A stretch of DNA of 64,000 bases from Promicromonosporaceae bacterium (GTDB lineage Bacteria; Actinomycetota; Actinomycetes; Actinomycetales; Cellulomonadaceae): contig WRHK01000011.1 of NCBI GenBank assembly GCA_009783295.1, forward strand, positions 16,621 through 80,620, read 5' to 3'. Of the stretch, positions 16,171 through 23,517 are shown piece after piece. Position numbers and translations under genes: made by a program. A model generated the notes under the pieces. The model was given only the letters and a program-made list of their open reading frames with translations, ran no database searches and was not told the DNA's origin. Every line of letters starts with the position of its first letter. Positions within the stretch are counted from its first letter, which is position 1.

Positions 16171-18222
16171 ATGCCCAGCCACACCACCCCCGACGCGATC
16201 CTCGCCGCCCTCGACCCCGAGCAGCGCGAGGTCGCCTCCGCGCTGCGCGGCCCCGTCGTGGTGCTGGCCGGCGCGGGGACGGGCAAGACGCGCGCGATCA
16301 CGCACCGCATCGCCTACGGCGTGCGCACGGGCGTCTACGCGCCCACCACGGTGCTCGCCGTGACCTTCACCGCGCGCGCCGCAGGGGAGATGCGCACGCG
16401 CCTGCGCGAGCTCGGCGTGGCCGGCGTCCAGGCCCGCACCTTCCACGCGGCGGCCCTGCGGCAGCTCGGCTACTTCTGGCCGCGCGTCATCGGCGGCGCC
16501 CCGAACCGCATCCTCGAGCACAAGGCCCCGCTGGTCGCGGAGGCCGCCCGCCTGGTCGGTGTGAACGTCGACCGCGTCGCGGTGCGCGACCTCGCGAGCG
16601 AGATCGAGTGGGCCAAGGTCAGCCTGGTGGCCCCCGACGACTACGAGCGCCGGGCCGCCACGGCGGGCCGCCCCGCCCCGGCCGGTTTCGACCATCAGCA
16701 GGTGGCCCGCCTGGCCACCGCGTACGAGGACGTCAAGAGCGAGCGCGGCGTCATCGACTTCGAGGACGTGCTGCAGATCCTCGCGGGGATCCTCGCGGAG
16801 AACCGCGCCGTCGCGGACGAGGTGCGGTCGCAGTACCGGCACTTCGTGGTCGACGAGTACCAGGACGTCTCGCCGCTCCAGCAGTTCCTGCTCGACCAAT
16901 GGCTCGGCGACCGCAGCGAGCTGTGCGTCGTCGGCGACCCGTCCCAGACCATCTACTCCTTCACCGGCGCGACGCCCGGCTACCTGCTCCAGTTCCGCAA
17001 GCGGTTCCCGCAGGCCCACGAGGTGCGGCTCGAGCGCGACTACCGCTCCACGCCCCAGGTGGTGCACCTGGCCAACGAGGTGCTGCGCCACGGCCGCGTG
17101 GCAGGCGCGCTCGAGCTGCGCGCCCAGCGCAAGCCTGGCCCCCCGGTCGGCTTCACCGCGTACGACGACGACGAGGCCGAGGCCGCCGGGATCGCCGCTC
17201 GCGCCAAGCGCCTCGTCGCCGCGGGCACCCGGCCCAGCGAGATCGCCGTGCTCTACCGCACCAACGCCCAGTCGGAGGCCTTCGAGGCGGCGCTCGCCGA
17301 GGCAGGGGTCGGCTACCAGGTGCGCGGCGGCGAGCGGTTCTTCCAGCGCAAGGAGGTGCGCGACGCCGTCGTGCTGCTGCGCGGCGCCGCCCGGTCCGCC
17401 GACCCGGACCAGCCGATGCCCGAGCAGGTGCGCGACGTGCTGACCACGGCCGGCTGGCAGGAGAAGGCCCCCGCGGCGCGCGGAGCGACGCGCGAGCGGT
17501 GGGACGCGCTGCAGGCGCTGGTCGCGCTCGCCGACCAGCTCGCCGCGACCGCGCCCGACGGGACGGCGCCCACCATCGCCACGCTCGTCGCCGAGCTCGA
17601 GGAGCGCGCCGCCGCCCAGCACGCCCCCACGGTCGAGGGCGTGACGCTCGCGTCGCTGCACGCGGCCAAGGGCCTGGAGTGGGACGCCGTCTTCCTCGCC
17701 GGGATGAGCGAGGGCCTCATGCCGATCTCGCTCGCGGAGACGGACGACGCCGTCGCCGAGGAGCGCCGCCTGCTCTATGTCGGCGTCACGCGCGCCCGCG
17801 AGCACCTCGAGGTGTCGTTCGCACGTGCCCGGCCCGGGGGGCGTCCCAGCCGCAAGCGCACGCGGTTCCTCGACGGCCTGTGGCCCGAGCCCGACGGCGC
17901 CCGCCGGTCGACCGCGCGCGCCCGCACGGTCGGCAACGGCCGGTCGCACGCCCTGCTGACGGGCGAGCCCGACCCCGCCCTGTTCGAGGCGCTCCGCGAG
18001 TGGCGCCGCCTCACGGCCGCCGCGCTCGACAAGCCCGCCTACACGGTGCTCACCGACCAGGTGCTCGCCGCCGTCGCCGAGATCCGCCCCACCTCGACCA
18101 TGCAGCTCGCGCGGATCCACGGCATCGGGCCCGCCAAGATCGACCGGTTCGGGGCCCAGGTGCTGGCGGTCGTGGCCGCCGCGGGCGGCCCGGAAAAAAC
18201 TTCTCGGACATATCCCGAATAA
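16171..18222 (+). CDS. uvrD2: SF1 DNA helicase UvrD2 with HRDC domain
   Basis: A 683-aa SF1A helicase with Walker A 'AGAGTGKT' (33-40), 'VDEYQDVSPLQ' (about 229), 'GDPSQTIYSFTGA', 'LHAAKGLEWD' and 'VGVTRAREHLEV'. The last ~75 residues form an HRDC domain ending in a helix-hairpin-helix-like 'ARIHGIGPAKIDRFG'. UvrD2 is an essential helicase in mycobacteria and also has the HRDC tail; here the four-Cys linker region is replaced by an Arg-rich stretch without cysteines. The end of the gene carries the whiB7 promoter. Confidence 0.93.
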   Translation: MPSHTTPDAILAALDPEQREVASALRGPVVVLAGAGTGKTRAITHRIAYGVRTGVYAPTTVLAVTFTARAAGEMRTRLRELGVAGVQARTFHAAALRQLGYFWPRVIGGAPNRILEHKAPLVAEAARLVGVNVDRVAVRDLASEIEWAKVSLVAPDDYERRAATAGRPAPAGFDHQQVARLATAYEDVKSERGVIDFEDVLQILAGILAENRAVADEVRSQYRHFVVDEYQDVSPLQQFLLDQWLGDRSELCVVGDPSQTIYSFTGATPGYLLQFRKRFPQAHEVRLERDYRSTPQVVHLANEVLRHGRVAGALELRAQRKPGPPVGFTAYDDDEAEAAGIAARAKRLVAAGTRPSEIAVLYRTNAQSEAFEAALAEAGVGYQVRGGERFFQRKEVRDAVVLLRGAARSADPDQPMPEQVRDVLTTAGWQEKAPAARGATRERWDALQALVALADQLAATAPDGTAPTIATLVAELEERAAAQHAPTVEGVTLASLHAAKGLEWDAVFLAGMSEGLMPISLAETDDAVAEERRLLYVGVTRAREHLEVSFARARPGGRPSRKRTRFLDGLWPEPDGARRSTARARTVGNGRSHALLTGEPDPALFEALREWRRLTAAALDKPAYTVLTDQVLAAVAEIRPTSTMQLARIHGIGPAKIDRFGAQVLAVVAAAGGPEKTSRTYPE

Positions 18223-18256
18223 AAGGTGTGGCGCCCGGGGGTGGTCGGTCTATCCT
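18218..18256 (+). promoter_or_regulatory. Probable whiB7 promoter (WhiB7-autoregulated type)
   Basis: An AT block, AATAAAA (18218-18224), sits just upstream of a weak -35 region around 18228-18233, and TATCCT (18251-18256) is the -10. WhiB7 activates SigA promoters that carry an AT-rich motif immediately upstream of the -35, bound by its RGRPRK AT-hook, so this fits autoregulation. The AT block overlaps the uvrD2 stop codon. Confidence 0.6.
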
Positions 18257-18326
18257 CGGAGAGTCCCTGCTGGAGGAGGCGCGCGCCGCGAGGCGTGGGC
18301 CCGAGCGTTCGAAGGAGGTGGAACCC

Positions 18327-18509
18327 GTGGAGAGCATCAACACGACGACGGTCTTTATCGAGCCGACGTATGCCCTGACGCATGCGCTGGTCATTGATAT
18401 GCCGTCCCGTCTGCGTGGGCACAAGTCCGTCGTCGCACAGCCTCGTTGGCTCCGTGGCGACCGCCTCGCTCTCGCCCCAGACTCCGCTCCCCGGAACCAT
18501 CCGGCGTAA
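18327..18509 (+). CDS. whiB7 leader peptide (uORF)
   Basis: A 60-aa ORF starting GTG at 18327 with a near-perfect SD, GAAGGAGGTGG. It begins 'VESINTTTVFIEPTYALTHA' and ends in a basic, Pro-rich tail. Codon use is less GC-extreme than in neighbouring genes (TTT, TAT, ATT, CAT). whiB7 genes in actinobacteria are induced by ribosome-targeting antibiotics through ribosome stalling on an upstream ORF. Its TAA is 16 nt before the attenuator hairpin. The peptide is not expected to function outside regulation. Confidence 0.72.
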   Translation: MESINTTTVFIEPTYALTHALVIDMPSRLRGHKSVVAQPRWLRGDRLALAPDSAPRNHPA

Positions 18510-18525
18510 CACACGCCAGATCTCC

Positions 18526-18557
18526 AGGCCGCGGAGTCCTCCCAGGACCCGCGGCCT
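18526..18557 (+). terminator. Intrinsic attenuator in the whiB7 leader
   Basis: AGGCCGCGG (18526-18534) pairs with CCGCGGCCT (18549-18557), enclosing a second stem GTCCT/AGGAC with a CCC loop, and is followed by TCGTTTCTCT. This is a 14-bp terminator with a U-rich tail located between the uORF and whiB7. Confidence 0.85.
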
Positions 18558-18637
18558 TCGTTTCTCTCCGATGAGAACCGTAGGAACCGCAGGTCCTGAA
18601 AGAACGAAGACGACTTTCAGAACCTGACGGAGGACCT
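18543..18637 (+). promoter_or_regulatory. Antiterminator and RBS-sequestering helices of the whiB7 leader
   Basis: CAGGACCCGCGG (18543-18554, the 3' half of the terminator) can pair with CCGCAGGTCCTG (18587-18598), 11 of 12 bp, which would abolish the terminator. The same AGGTCCT (18591-18597) can instead pair with AGGACCT (18631-18637) covering the whiB7 SD, GGAGG, helped by CTGAAAG/CTTTCAG (18596-18602 with 18614-18620). One segment thus has two alternative partners. Confidence 0.6.
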
Positions 18638-18638
18638 C

Positions 18639-19061
18639 GTGCGACTCGCGCACCTGCTGGACGAGCGTTACCTGGAGATGGCTCCGGGCAACGCCGCCTG
18701 GACCCCCCACCAACCCATCACCGCTGACGCGACGGTCGACCAGATCGACAGCGCCTTCGAGACGTTGCTCAGCGGAGTCCTTCCTTGCCGCACCCACGAC
18801 CCGGAGCTCTGGTTCGCCGAGCACACCGCCCAGGTCGAGGAGGCCAAGGCCCTCTGCCGCACCTGCCCTCTGATCGAGGGCTGCCTGGCCGGCGCGATCG
18901 ATCGCGCCGAGCCGTGGGGCGTCTGGGGCGGCGAGGTGTTCGTGGACGGCGTCGTCGTGGCCCGCAAGCGTGGCCGCGGCCGTCCCCGCAAGAACGAGCC
19001 TGCGCTCGCGGAGCAGGCTCCTTCCGCTGCGGCGGTGCGTTCGCGCACCGCCGCAGCGTGA
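18639..19061 (+). CDS. whiB7: WhiB7 redox-sensing transcription factor
   Basis: A 140-aa Wbl protein with Cys50, Cys73, Cys76 and Cys82 (C-x22-C-x2-C-x5-C) for a [4Fe-4S] cluster, the signature 'EPWGVWGGEVF' (91-101) and the AT-hook 'RGRGRPRK' (111-118) that distinguishes WhiB7. It partners SigA to activate intrinsic antibiotic-resistance genes. The N-terminus is about 30 residues longer than in Mycobacterium. The GTG start has SD GGAGG at 5 nt. Expression is probably controlled at initiation, attenuation and translation (see leader). Its stop lies within the following terminator stem. Confidence 0.95.
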   Translation: MRLAHLLDERYLEMAPGNAAWTPHQPITADATVDQIDSAFETLLSGVLPCRTHDPELWFAEHTAQVEEAKALCRTCPLIEGCLAGAIDRAEPWGVWGGEVFVDGVVVARKRGRGRPRKNEPALAEQAPSAAAVRSRTAAA

Positions 19062-19103
19062 CCCTCACGCGGCCCCGGCCGCGCCCGGCCGCGTGAGGGT
19101 CAC
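19058..19103. terminator. 17-bp hairpin shared by convergent whiB7 and ThiF-like genes
   Basis: GTGACCCTCACGCGGCC (19058-19074) is perfectly complementary to 19087-19103 around a 12-nt loop. The whiB7 stop (19059-19061) and the ThiF-gene stop (19065-19067) both lie inside the left arm, so the terminator overlaps both coding ends. Confidence 0.85.
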
Positions 19104-20168
19104 GCAGCCGCACCTCGGGTGCGGCGCCAGCTCGCGCACGCGCGGCAACGCGTGCGGCAGCGCGAGCTCCACCACGGCCCCCGCCGCAGCGGGCCGCATC
19201 CCGTCGAGGTGCGCCAGCACCTGAGCGCCGGCGAACGCCGCCGCGCTCGCCACCAGCGTCGTCTCCTGAGGCAGGTGCACCGCGTCCGCCCGCAGCTGGG
19301 CAGCCATCGCCGGCCAGGCCGGGTCGTCGTCCGCCAGCGTCAGGTCCGCGCACCGCGCGCACGCCGTGCGCCCCGGGAGCACGAACGGGCCGACCACGAC
19401 GTCGGCCTCCCGCACTGTCACCGACAGGTGCGCCACGCCCTGCCCCATGAGCCGGGCGCAGCGCCCTGGCCGCCTGGCGTGCGTCTCGACCAGCACCACC
19501 ACGTCGACGGTCCCGTCGGCCTGCACGCGCACGCCCGGCGCCGCCCGTCGCAGCACGTCCGCCATCGCCCCGGCCCGCGGCCGCCCGACGTCGGCGCGCG
19601 CGAACGCACCGAGCCCCACGTCGGTGGTCTGCACGGGGGAGGTGTCGGCGAGCACCAACGTGCCGACGCCGGCCGTCGCCAGGTGGAGCGCGACCTGCGC
19701 CCCGAGCCGCCCCAGCCCGTCGACCGCGACGGCCGCGCGCGCCCGCGCGGCGAGCGTCGCCCGGCCCGCGCCGTCCGGCCGCAGGGCGCCCAGCGCGGGT
19801 GCGTCGGCGGCGCCGTCGGCCGCGGCCACCACGGCACCGGCTCGCACCGCGGGGCCGGGCTGCAGGAACCCTCCGAGCCGTAGCACCCGGACGATCTCGT
19901 CCTGCCGCGCCGCCCCGACCCCGTGCCGCGCGGCGGCCGCCGCCGGCGAGGTGTGCCGCCGCAGCGCGAGCTCGCGCAGCCAGGCCACCTCGCCCGCATC
20001 CAGGCCGGCAAGGCGCAGCGCCCAGCGCGGGTCGGTGCCGAGCTGCAGCTCGCCGTCCCCGCGGTCGAGCACCGGCATGCCGGCGCGCATCCGCAGCCGG
20101 TCGACGTCGTGGTCCGTCACGGCCGTCAGCGTGCCAGGGCGGCGCCGACGGCGTCGGGCGTCGTCCAC
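19065..20168 (-). CDS. ThiF/E1-like adenylyltransferase-fold protein
   Basis: A 367-aa protein with an N-terminal ~110-residue helical domain, a Rossmann segment 'GLGRLGAQVALHLATAG' with GxGxxG, a 'LADTSPVQTTDVG' acidic strand end, and the zinc-site cysteine pairs 'TACARC' and 'PRCGC' of E1-like enzymes. ThiF-family proteins adenylate carboxyl termini or act as RiPP-precursor binding E1-like partners; the catalytic Arg/Asp set is not clear here, so the reaction is uncertain. The start may be GTG at 20120 rather than 20168, since the first 16 residues are Arg-rich low complexity. It is convergent with whiB7. Confidence 0.7.
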   Translation of the reverse strand: MDDARRRRRRPGTLTAVTDHDVDRLRMRAGMPVLDRGDGELQLGTDPRWALRLAGLDAGEVAWLRELALRRHTSPAAAAARHGVGAARQDEIVRVLRLGGFLQPGPAVRAGAVVAAADGAADAPALGALRPDGAGRATLAARARAAVAVDGLGRLGAQVALHLATAGVGTLVLADTSPVQTTDVGLGAFARADVGRPRAGAMADVLRRAAPGVRVQADGTVDVVVLVETHARRPGRCARLMGQGVAHLSVTVREADVVVGPFVLPGRTACARCADLTLADDDPAWPAMAAQLRADAVHLPQETTLVASAAAFAGAQVLAHLDGMRPAAAGAVVELALPHALPRVRELAPHPRCGCVTLTRPGAAGAA

Positions 20169-20238
20169 AGGCTGCCGGACGGGCGCGGAACGGTGTGTGG
20201 GGGACGTCTCAGTGTGAAGTGTTCGGTACCGTCATCTC

Positions 20239-20760
20239 GTGGCCCATGACGCGCTGACGTCCGTCGAGGTCCGTCGCAGCCGACGACGGACTGCCACGGT
20301 GAGCGCCTACCGCGACGGCGATCGCACGATCGTCGCCATCCCGGCACGGTTCTCGCGTGCCCAGGAGCGCGAGTGGGTCGCCAAGATGCTGGAGCGCCTG
20401 GAGGACAAGGAGCGGCGCCGCCGCCCGTCCGACGACGAGCTCATGGCGCGGTGCCGCGACCTGTCCGAGCGGTACCTCGACGGCCGGGCCGTGCCCTCCA
20501 GCGTGCGCTGGTCCACGAACCAGGGGCGGCGCTGGGGGTCCTGCACGCTGGGCGACGCCTCGATCCGCGTCTCCACCCGGCTGCAGGGCATGCCCGCCTG
20601 GGTGCTCGACTACGTGCTGCTGCACGAGCTCGCCCATCTGCTGCACGCCGGGCACGGCCCCGAGTTCTGGCGCCTGCTCGAGGCCTACCCGCGCACGGAG
20701 CGCGCGAAAGGGTTCCTGGAGGGCGTCTCGTTCACCACGGACGACACGGCCGCGGACTGA
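20239..20760 (+). CDS. YgjP-like zinc metalloprotease (M48/DUF45)
   Basis: A 173-aa protein with the zinc motif 'LLHELAHLLHAGHGPEFW', containing HExxH and a downstream His, typical of the YgjP/WrbA-associated DUF45 family. 'SVRWSTNQGRRWGSCT' is the usual strand before the catalytic helix. The proposed substrate is unknown. The GTG start at 20239 follows a TACCGT box by 7 nt, suggesting a leaderless mRNA. It is divergent from the ThiF-like gene and convergent with the DUF2342 gene. Confidence 0.87.
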   Translation: MAHDALTSVEVRRSRRRTATVSAYRDGDRTIVAIPARFSRAQEREWVAKMLERLEDKERRRRPSDDELMARCRDLSERYLDGRAVPSSVRWSTNQGRRWGSCTLGDASIRVSTRLQGMPAWVLDYVLLHELAHLLHAGHGPEFWRLLEAYPRTERAKGFLEGVSFTTDDTAAD

Positions 20761-20770
20761 GACCCCCGCC

Positions 20771-22192
20771 CTACTGCTGGTCGTTGAGGAAGTCCGTCAG
20801 CGCCGCGTCGAACGCCTCGTCGGCGACCTTCTGCAGCTCGCGGCGGGCCAGGTAGCCGGCCGGGTCGTCGAGGTCGGCGGCCGTGGGCAGCAGGTCGGGG
20901 TGGTCCCAGACTGCGTCGCGCCCGTCGACGCCCCCGGCCGTGTACACGTGCGCGAAGAGCGCCGCGGCGTCGCGCGAGCGGCGGGGCCGCAGCTCCAGGC
21001 CCACGAGCGACGCGAACGTCTGCTCCGCAGGCCCGCCCGCGGCCCGGCGGCGCCGCAGCATCTCCCGCAGCGGCACGGCGTGCGGCAGGTGCGGCAGCGA
21101 CGCCTGGGCGCTCACCTCGTCCACCCAGCCCTCGACCAGCGCCAGCGCCGTCTCCAGCCGCAGCAGCGTGGCCTTCTGCTCCTCGGTGGGCTGCACGCCG
21201 AACACGCCGCCGCCCGAGAGCGCCTGCCGGAGCTGGTCCGGGTCGGACGGGTCGACGTCGCGCACCTGCTCCTCGAGCGTGTTGAGGTCGATGGTGATGC
21301 CGCGCGCGTACTGGTCCACGAGCGAGAGCAGGTGGGCGCGCACCCACGGCACGTGCGTGAACAGGCGCGCGTGGGCGGCCTCGCGCACGGCCAGGTAGAG
21401 CCGCACCTCGTCCAGCGGGGCGTCGAGCCCCTCGGCGAACGCCTGCACGTTGGTGGGCAGCAGCGCGGTGCCCGGCCCGGGCAGCAGCGGCAGCCCGACG
21501 TCGGTGGCGCCGAACACCTCGCGCGAGAGCGTCCCCGCAGCCTGGCCCACCTGCATGCCGAACGCCGCGGCCCCCAGGCGGCGCAGCAGCTGCGCGGGCT
21601 CCAGCCCGCCCAGGCCCAGCTTGTCGAGGTCCAGCGCGGCCGGCGTGCCGGGCAGCTGCAGGCTCACCTCGGCGCCGTCGGGCATCTGGTCGCCCAGCAC
21701 CGTGGCCAGCGCGTCCGCCATCGACGCCGCCACCGGCGCCACGAGCTTGTTCCACGCCGGCAGCGTGGCCTCGACCCATTCCGACCGGCTCCAGGCGTGC
21801 GCCTGCCCGCCCGACGGCGGCAGCGTCGTCGCGGCGTCGAGCCACAGCTCGGCCACGCTCAGCGCGTCGGTCGCGGCCTTCGACTGTGCACCCGTGAGCG
21901 ACGGGTCTCCCTCGGCCACGGCCACCTGGCGCGCGAGGTCGTGCGCCACGGACGTGTTCACCGGGCCGTCGCCAGGCGTCGAGAGTAGGCGCTGCACCTG
22001 GGCGAGCGCGTGCTGCAGCGTCGCCGGGTCGGGCAGTCCGCCCTCGCCGAGCATCGCCGACGGGTCCATGCCCTGCGCGCGCATCTGCGCCAGGACCTCG
22101 TCCGCGCGGTCACCGAACAGCTGGCCCAGCAGCTCGCGCACCTGGCGCTCGCGGTCGTCGTCCGGGCGGGAGATGTCGTCTGGGTTGGCCAT
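20771..22192 (-). CDS. Zincin-like metallohydrolase (DUF2342, zincin_2)
   Basis: A 473-aa protein of the actinobacterial DUF2342 family (Rv3195-type): N-terminal acidic region, 'GLEPAQLLRRLGAAAFGMQ', 'LLPTNVQAFAEGLD' and the metal-binding-like helix 'VREAAHARLFTHVPW', with a long C-terminal helical part. It is annotated in databases as a putative hydrolase and sometimes linked by name only to F420 biosynthesis. The ATG at 22192 is preceded by GAGGAGCG. Its adjacency to the YlbL-type protease gene (divergent) is conserved in Mycobacterium. Confidence 0.85.
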   Translation of the reverse strand: MANPDDISRPDDDRERQVRELLGQLFGDRADEVLAQMRAQGMDPSAMLGEGGLPDPATLQHALAQVQRLLSTPGDGPVNTSVAHDLARQVAVAEGDPSLTGAQSKAATDALSVAELWLDAATTLPPSGGQAHAWSRSEWVEATLPAWNKLVAPVAASMADALATVLGDQMPDGAEVSLQLPGTPAALDLDKLGLGGLEPAQLLRRLGAAAFGMQVGQAAGTLSREVFGATDVGLPLLPGPGTALLPTNVQAFAEGLDAPLDEVRLYLAVREAAHARLFTHVPWVRAHLLSLVDQYARGITIDLNTLEEQVRDVDPSDPDQLRQALSGGGVFGVQPTEEQKATLLRLETALALVEGWVDEVSAQASLPHLPHAVPLREMLRRRRAAGGPAEQTFASLVGLELRPRRSRDAAALFAHVYTAGGVDGRDAVWDHPDLLPTAADLDDPAGYLARRELQKVADEAFDAALTDFLNDQQ

Positions 22193-22311
22193 GGGAGCGC
22201 TCCTCGGGGGTCGGGTTCACCGTAACCACGACGACGAGACTGAGGGGGTCGGCGGTTCCGCCTTTCGCCCACAGCGCAGACGGCGGTCACGACGCGCCAG
22301 ACCGACCACCC

Positions 22312-23394
22312 ATGGCCAGCAGGGATGATGGGACGGTGACGATCACGCGCCCCCGGCTGCTGTCCGGCTCCCTGCTCGCGACAGCGGTGCTCGCCGCCGC
22401 CACGCTCGTGCTGCCCACCGGGTTCGCGGTGCGCGGCCCGGGGCCGACGGAGGACACGCTGGGCGCCGTCAACGACGTCCCCCTCGTGACGATCAAGGGC
22501 GCCACCACGTACCCGACCACCGGCCAGCTGCGCCTGACGACGGTGTCGGCGGGCGGCGGCCCGGTCAGCGACGTGTTCGCGCTCGACGTGCTCCAGGCGT
22601 GGGTGTCGCCGTCGCGCGCGGTGACGCCGTCGGAGGCGGTGTTCCCCGTGGGCGTCACGCGCGAGCAGCAGCAGCAGCAGGGCGAGCAGCAGATGACCTC
22701 GTCGCAGCAGACGGCGACGGCGGCCGCCCTCACCGCGCTCGGCTACACGGTGCCGGCCACCCTGACCATCGCCGGGTCCCCGGCCGGCTCGCCGGCGCAC
22801 GGCATCGTCAAGGACGGCGACGTCATCCGCACCCTCGACGGCAAGACCATCACCACGTACACCGACCTGCTCACCGAGCTCTCGGCGATCACGCCGGGCT
22901 CGAAGACCGTTCTCGGCGTCGAGCGCGGCGGCGCGCGCCAGGACCTGACCATCACTACGGGCACGGCGACGACGTCGAGCGGCGCCAAGCGCGCGGCGCT
23001 CGGGGTGCTGGTGAGCACCAAGTACGACTTCCCGATCGACGTGTCGATCCGCATCGAGGACATCGGCGGCCCGAGCGCCGGGATGATGTTCGCCCTGGCG
23101 ATCATCGACAAGCTCACGCCGGCCGACGAGCTCCACGGCCAGGTGGTGGCGGGCACCGGCACGATCGACGTCGACGGCGCCGTCGGCCCCATCGGCGGCA
23201 TCGAGCAGAAGATGCACGGCGCGGTGCGCGACGGCGCGACGTGGTTCCTGGCACCGGCGAGCAACTGCGACGAGGTCGTGGGGAACGTCCCGGCGGGGCT
23301 GCGCGTGGTCAAGGTGTCGACGCTCGACGAGGCCCGCACGGCGATCACGGCGATCGGGGCGGGCACCGCCAAGGACCTGCCGACCTGCTCCTAG
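22312..23394 (+). CDS. YlbL-type membrane-anchored PDZ/Lon-like protease
   Basis: About 360 aa: an N-terminal signal anchor (residues ~17-40), a Gln-rich stretch, a PDZ domain ('GIVKDGDVIRTLDGK') and a C-terminal S16 Lon-like protease domain with catalytic Ser in 'GGPSAGMMFAL' and Lys in 'GGIEQKMHGA'. Homologues (YlbL in Bacillus, Rv3194c) are ATPase-less Lon-like proteases facing the extracytoplasmic side. GTG at 22336 is an alternative start. It belongs to the same conserved cluster as UPF0182. Confidence 0.88.
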   Translation: MASRDDGTVTITRPRLLSGSLLATAVLAAATLVLPTGFAVRGPGPTEDTLGAVNDVPLVTIKGATTYPTTGQLRLTTVSAGGGPVSDVFALDVLQAWVSPSRAVTPSEAVFPVGVTREQQQQQGEQQMTSSQQTATAAALTALGYTVPATLTIAGSPAGSPAHGIVKDGDVIRTLDGKTITTYTDLLTELSAITPGSKTVLGVERGGARQDLTITTGTATTSSGAKRAALGVLVSTKYDFPIDVSIRIEDIGGPSAGMMFALAIIDKLTPADELHGQVVAGTGTIDVDGAVGPIGGIEQKMHGAVRDGATWFLAPASNCDEVVGNVPAGLRVVKVSTLDEARTAITAIGAGTAKDLPTCS

Positions 23395-23435
23395 CGCCAC
23401 GGGCGGCCCCGTGCTGCCACGTACGCGACGGGGGT

Positions 23436-23464
23436 GGGAACCTGGGGTAGACAAGGGACGTTAG
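23436..23464 (+). promoter_or_regulatory. ECF-type promoter (GGGAAC-N18-GTT) of the UPF0182 gene
   Basis: GGGAAC (23436-23441) is followed after 18 nt by GTTAG (23460-23464), the SigR/SigH (or SigE) consensus, 53 nt before the GTG at 23518. The same geometry is present at mrx1. Confidence 0.6.
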
Positions 23465-23517
23465 CCCAGATGGTTGCGCGGCCGCGTGGCCCGGATCACC
23501 CCCCCAGCGAGGTACTC

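Noticed and set aside
18312-18332. 'VEPVES' at the whiB7 uORF start as another copy of the dispersed palindrome
   Set aside because: The DNA (GTGGAACCCGTGGAGAGC) is not palindromic and is explained by the SD and start codon.
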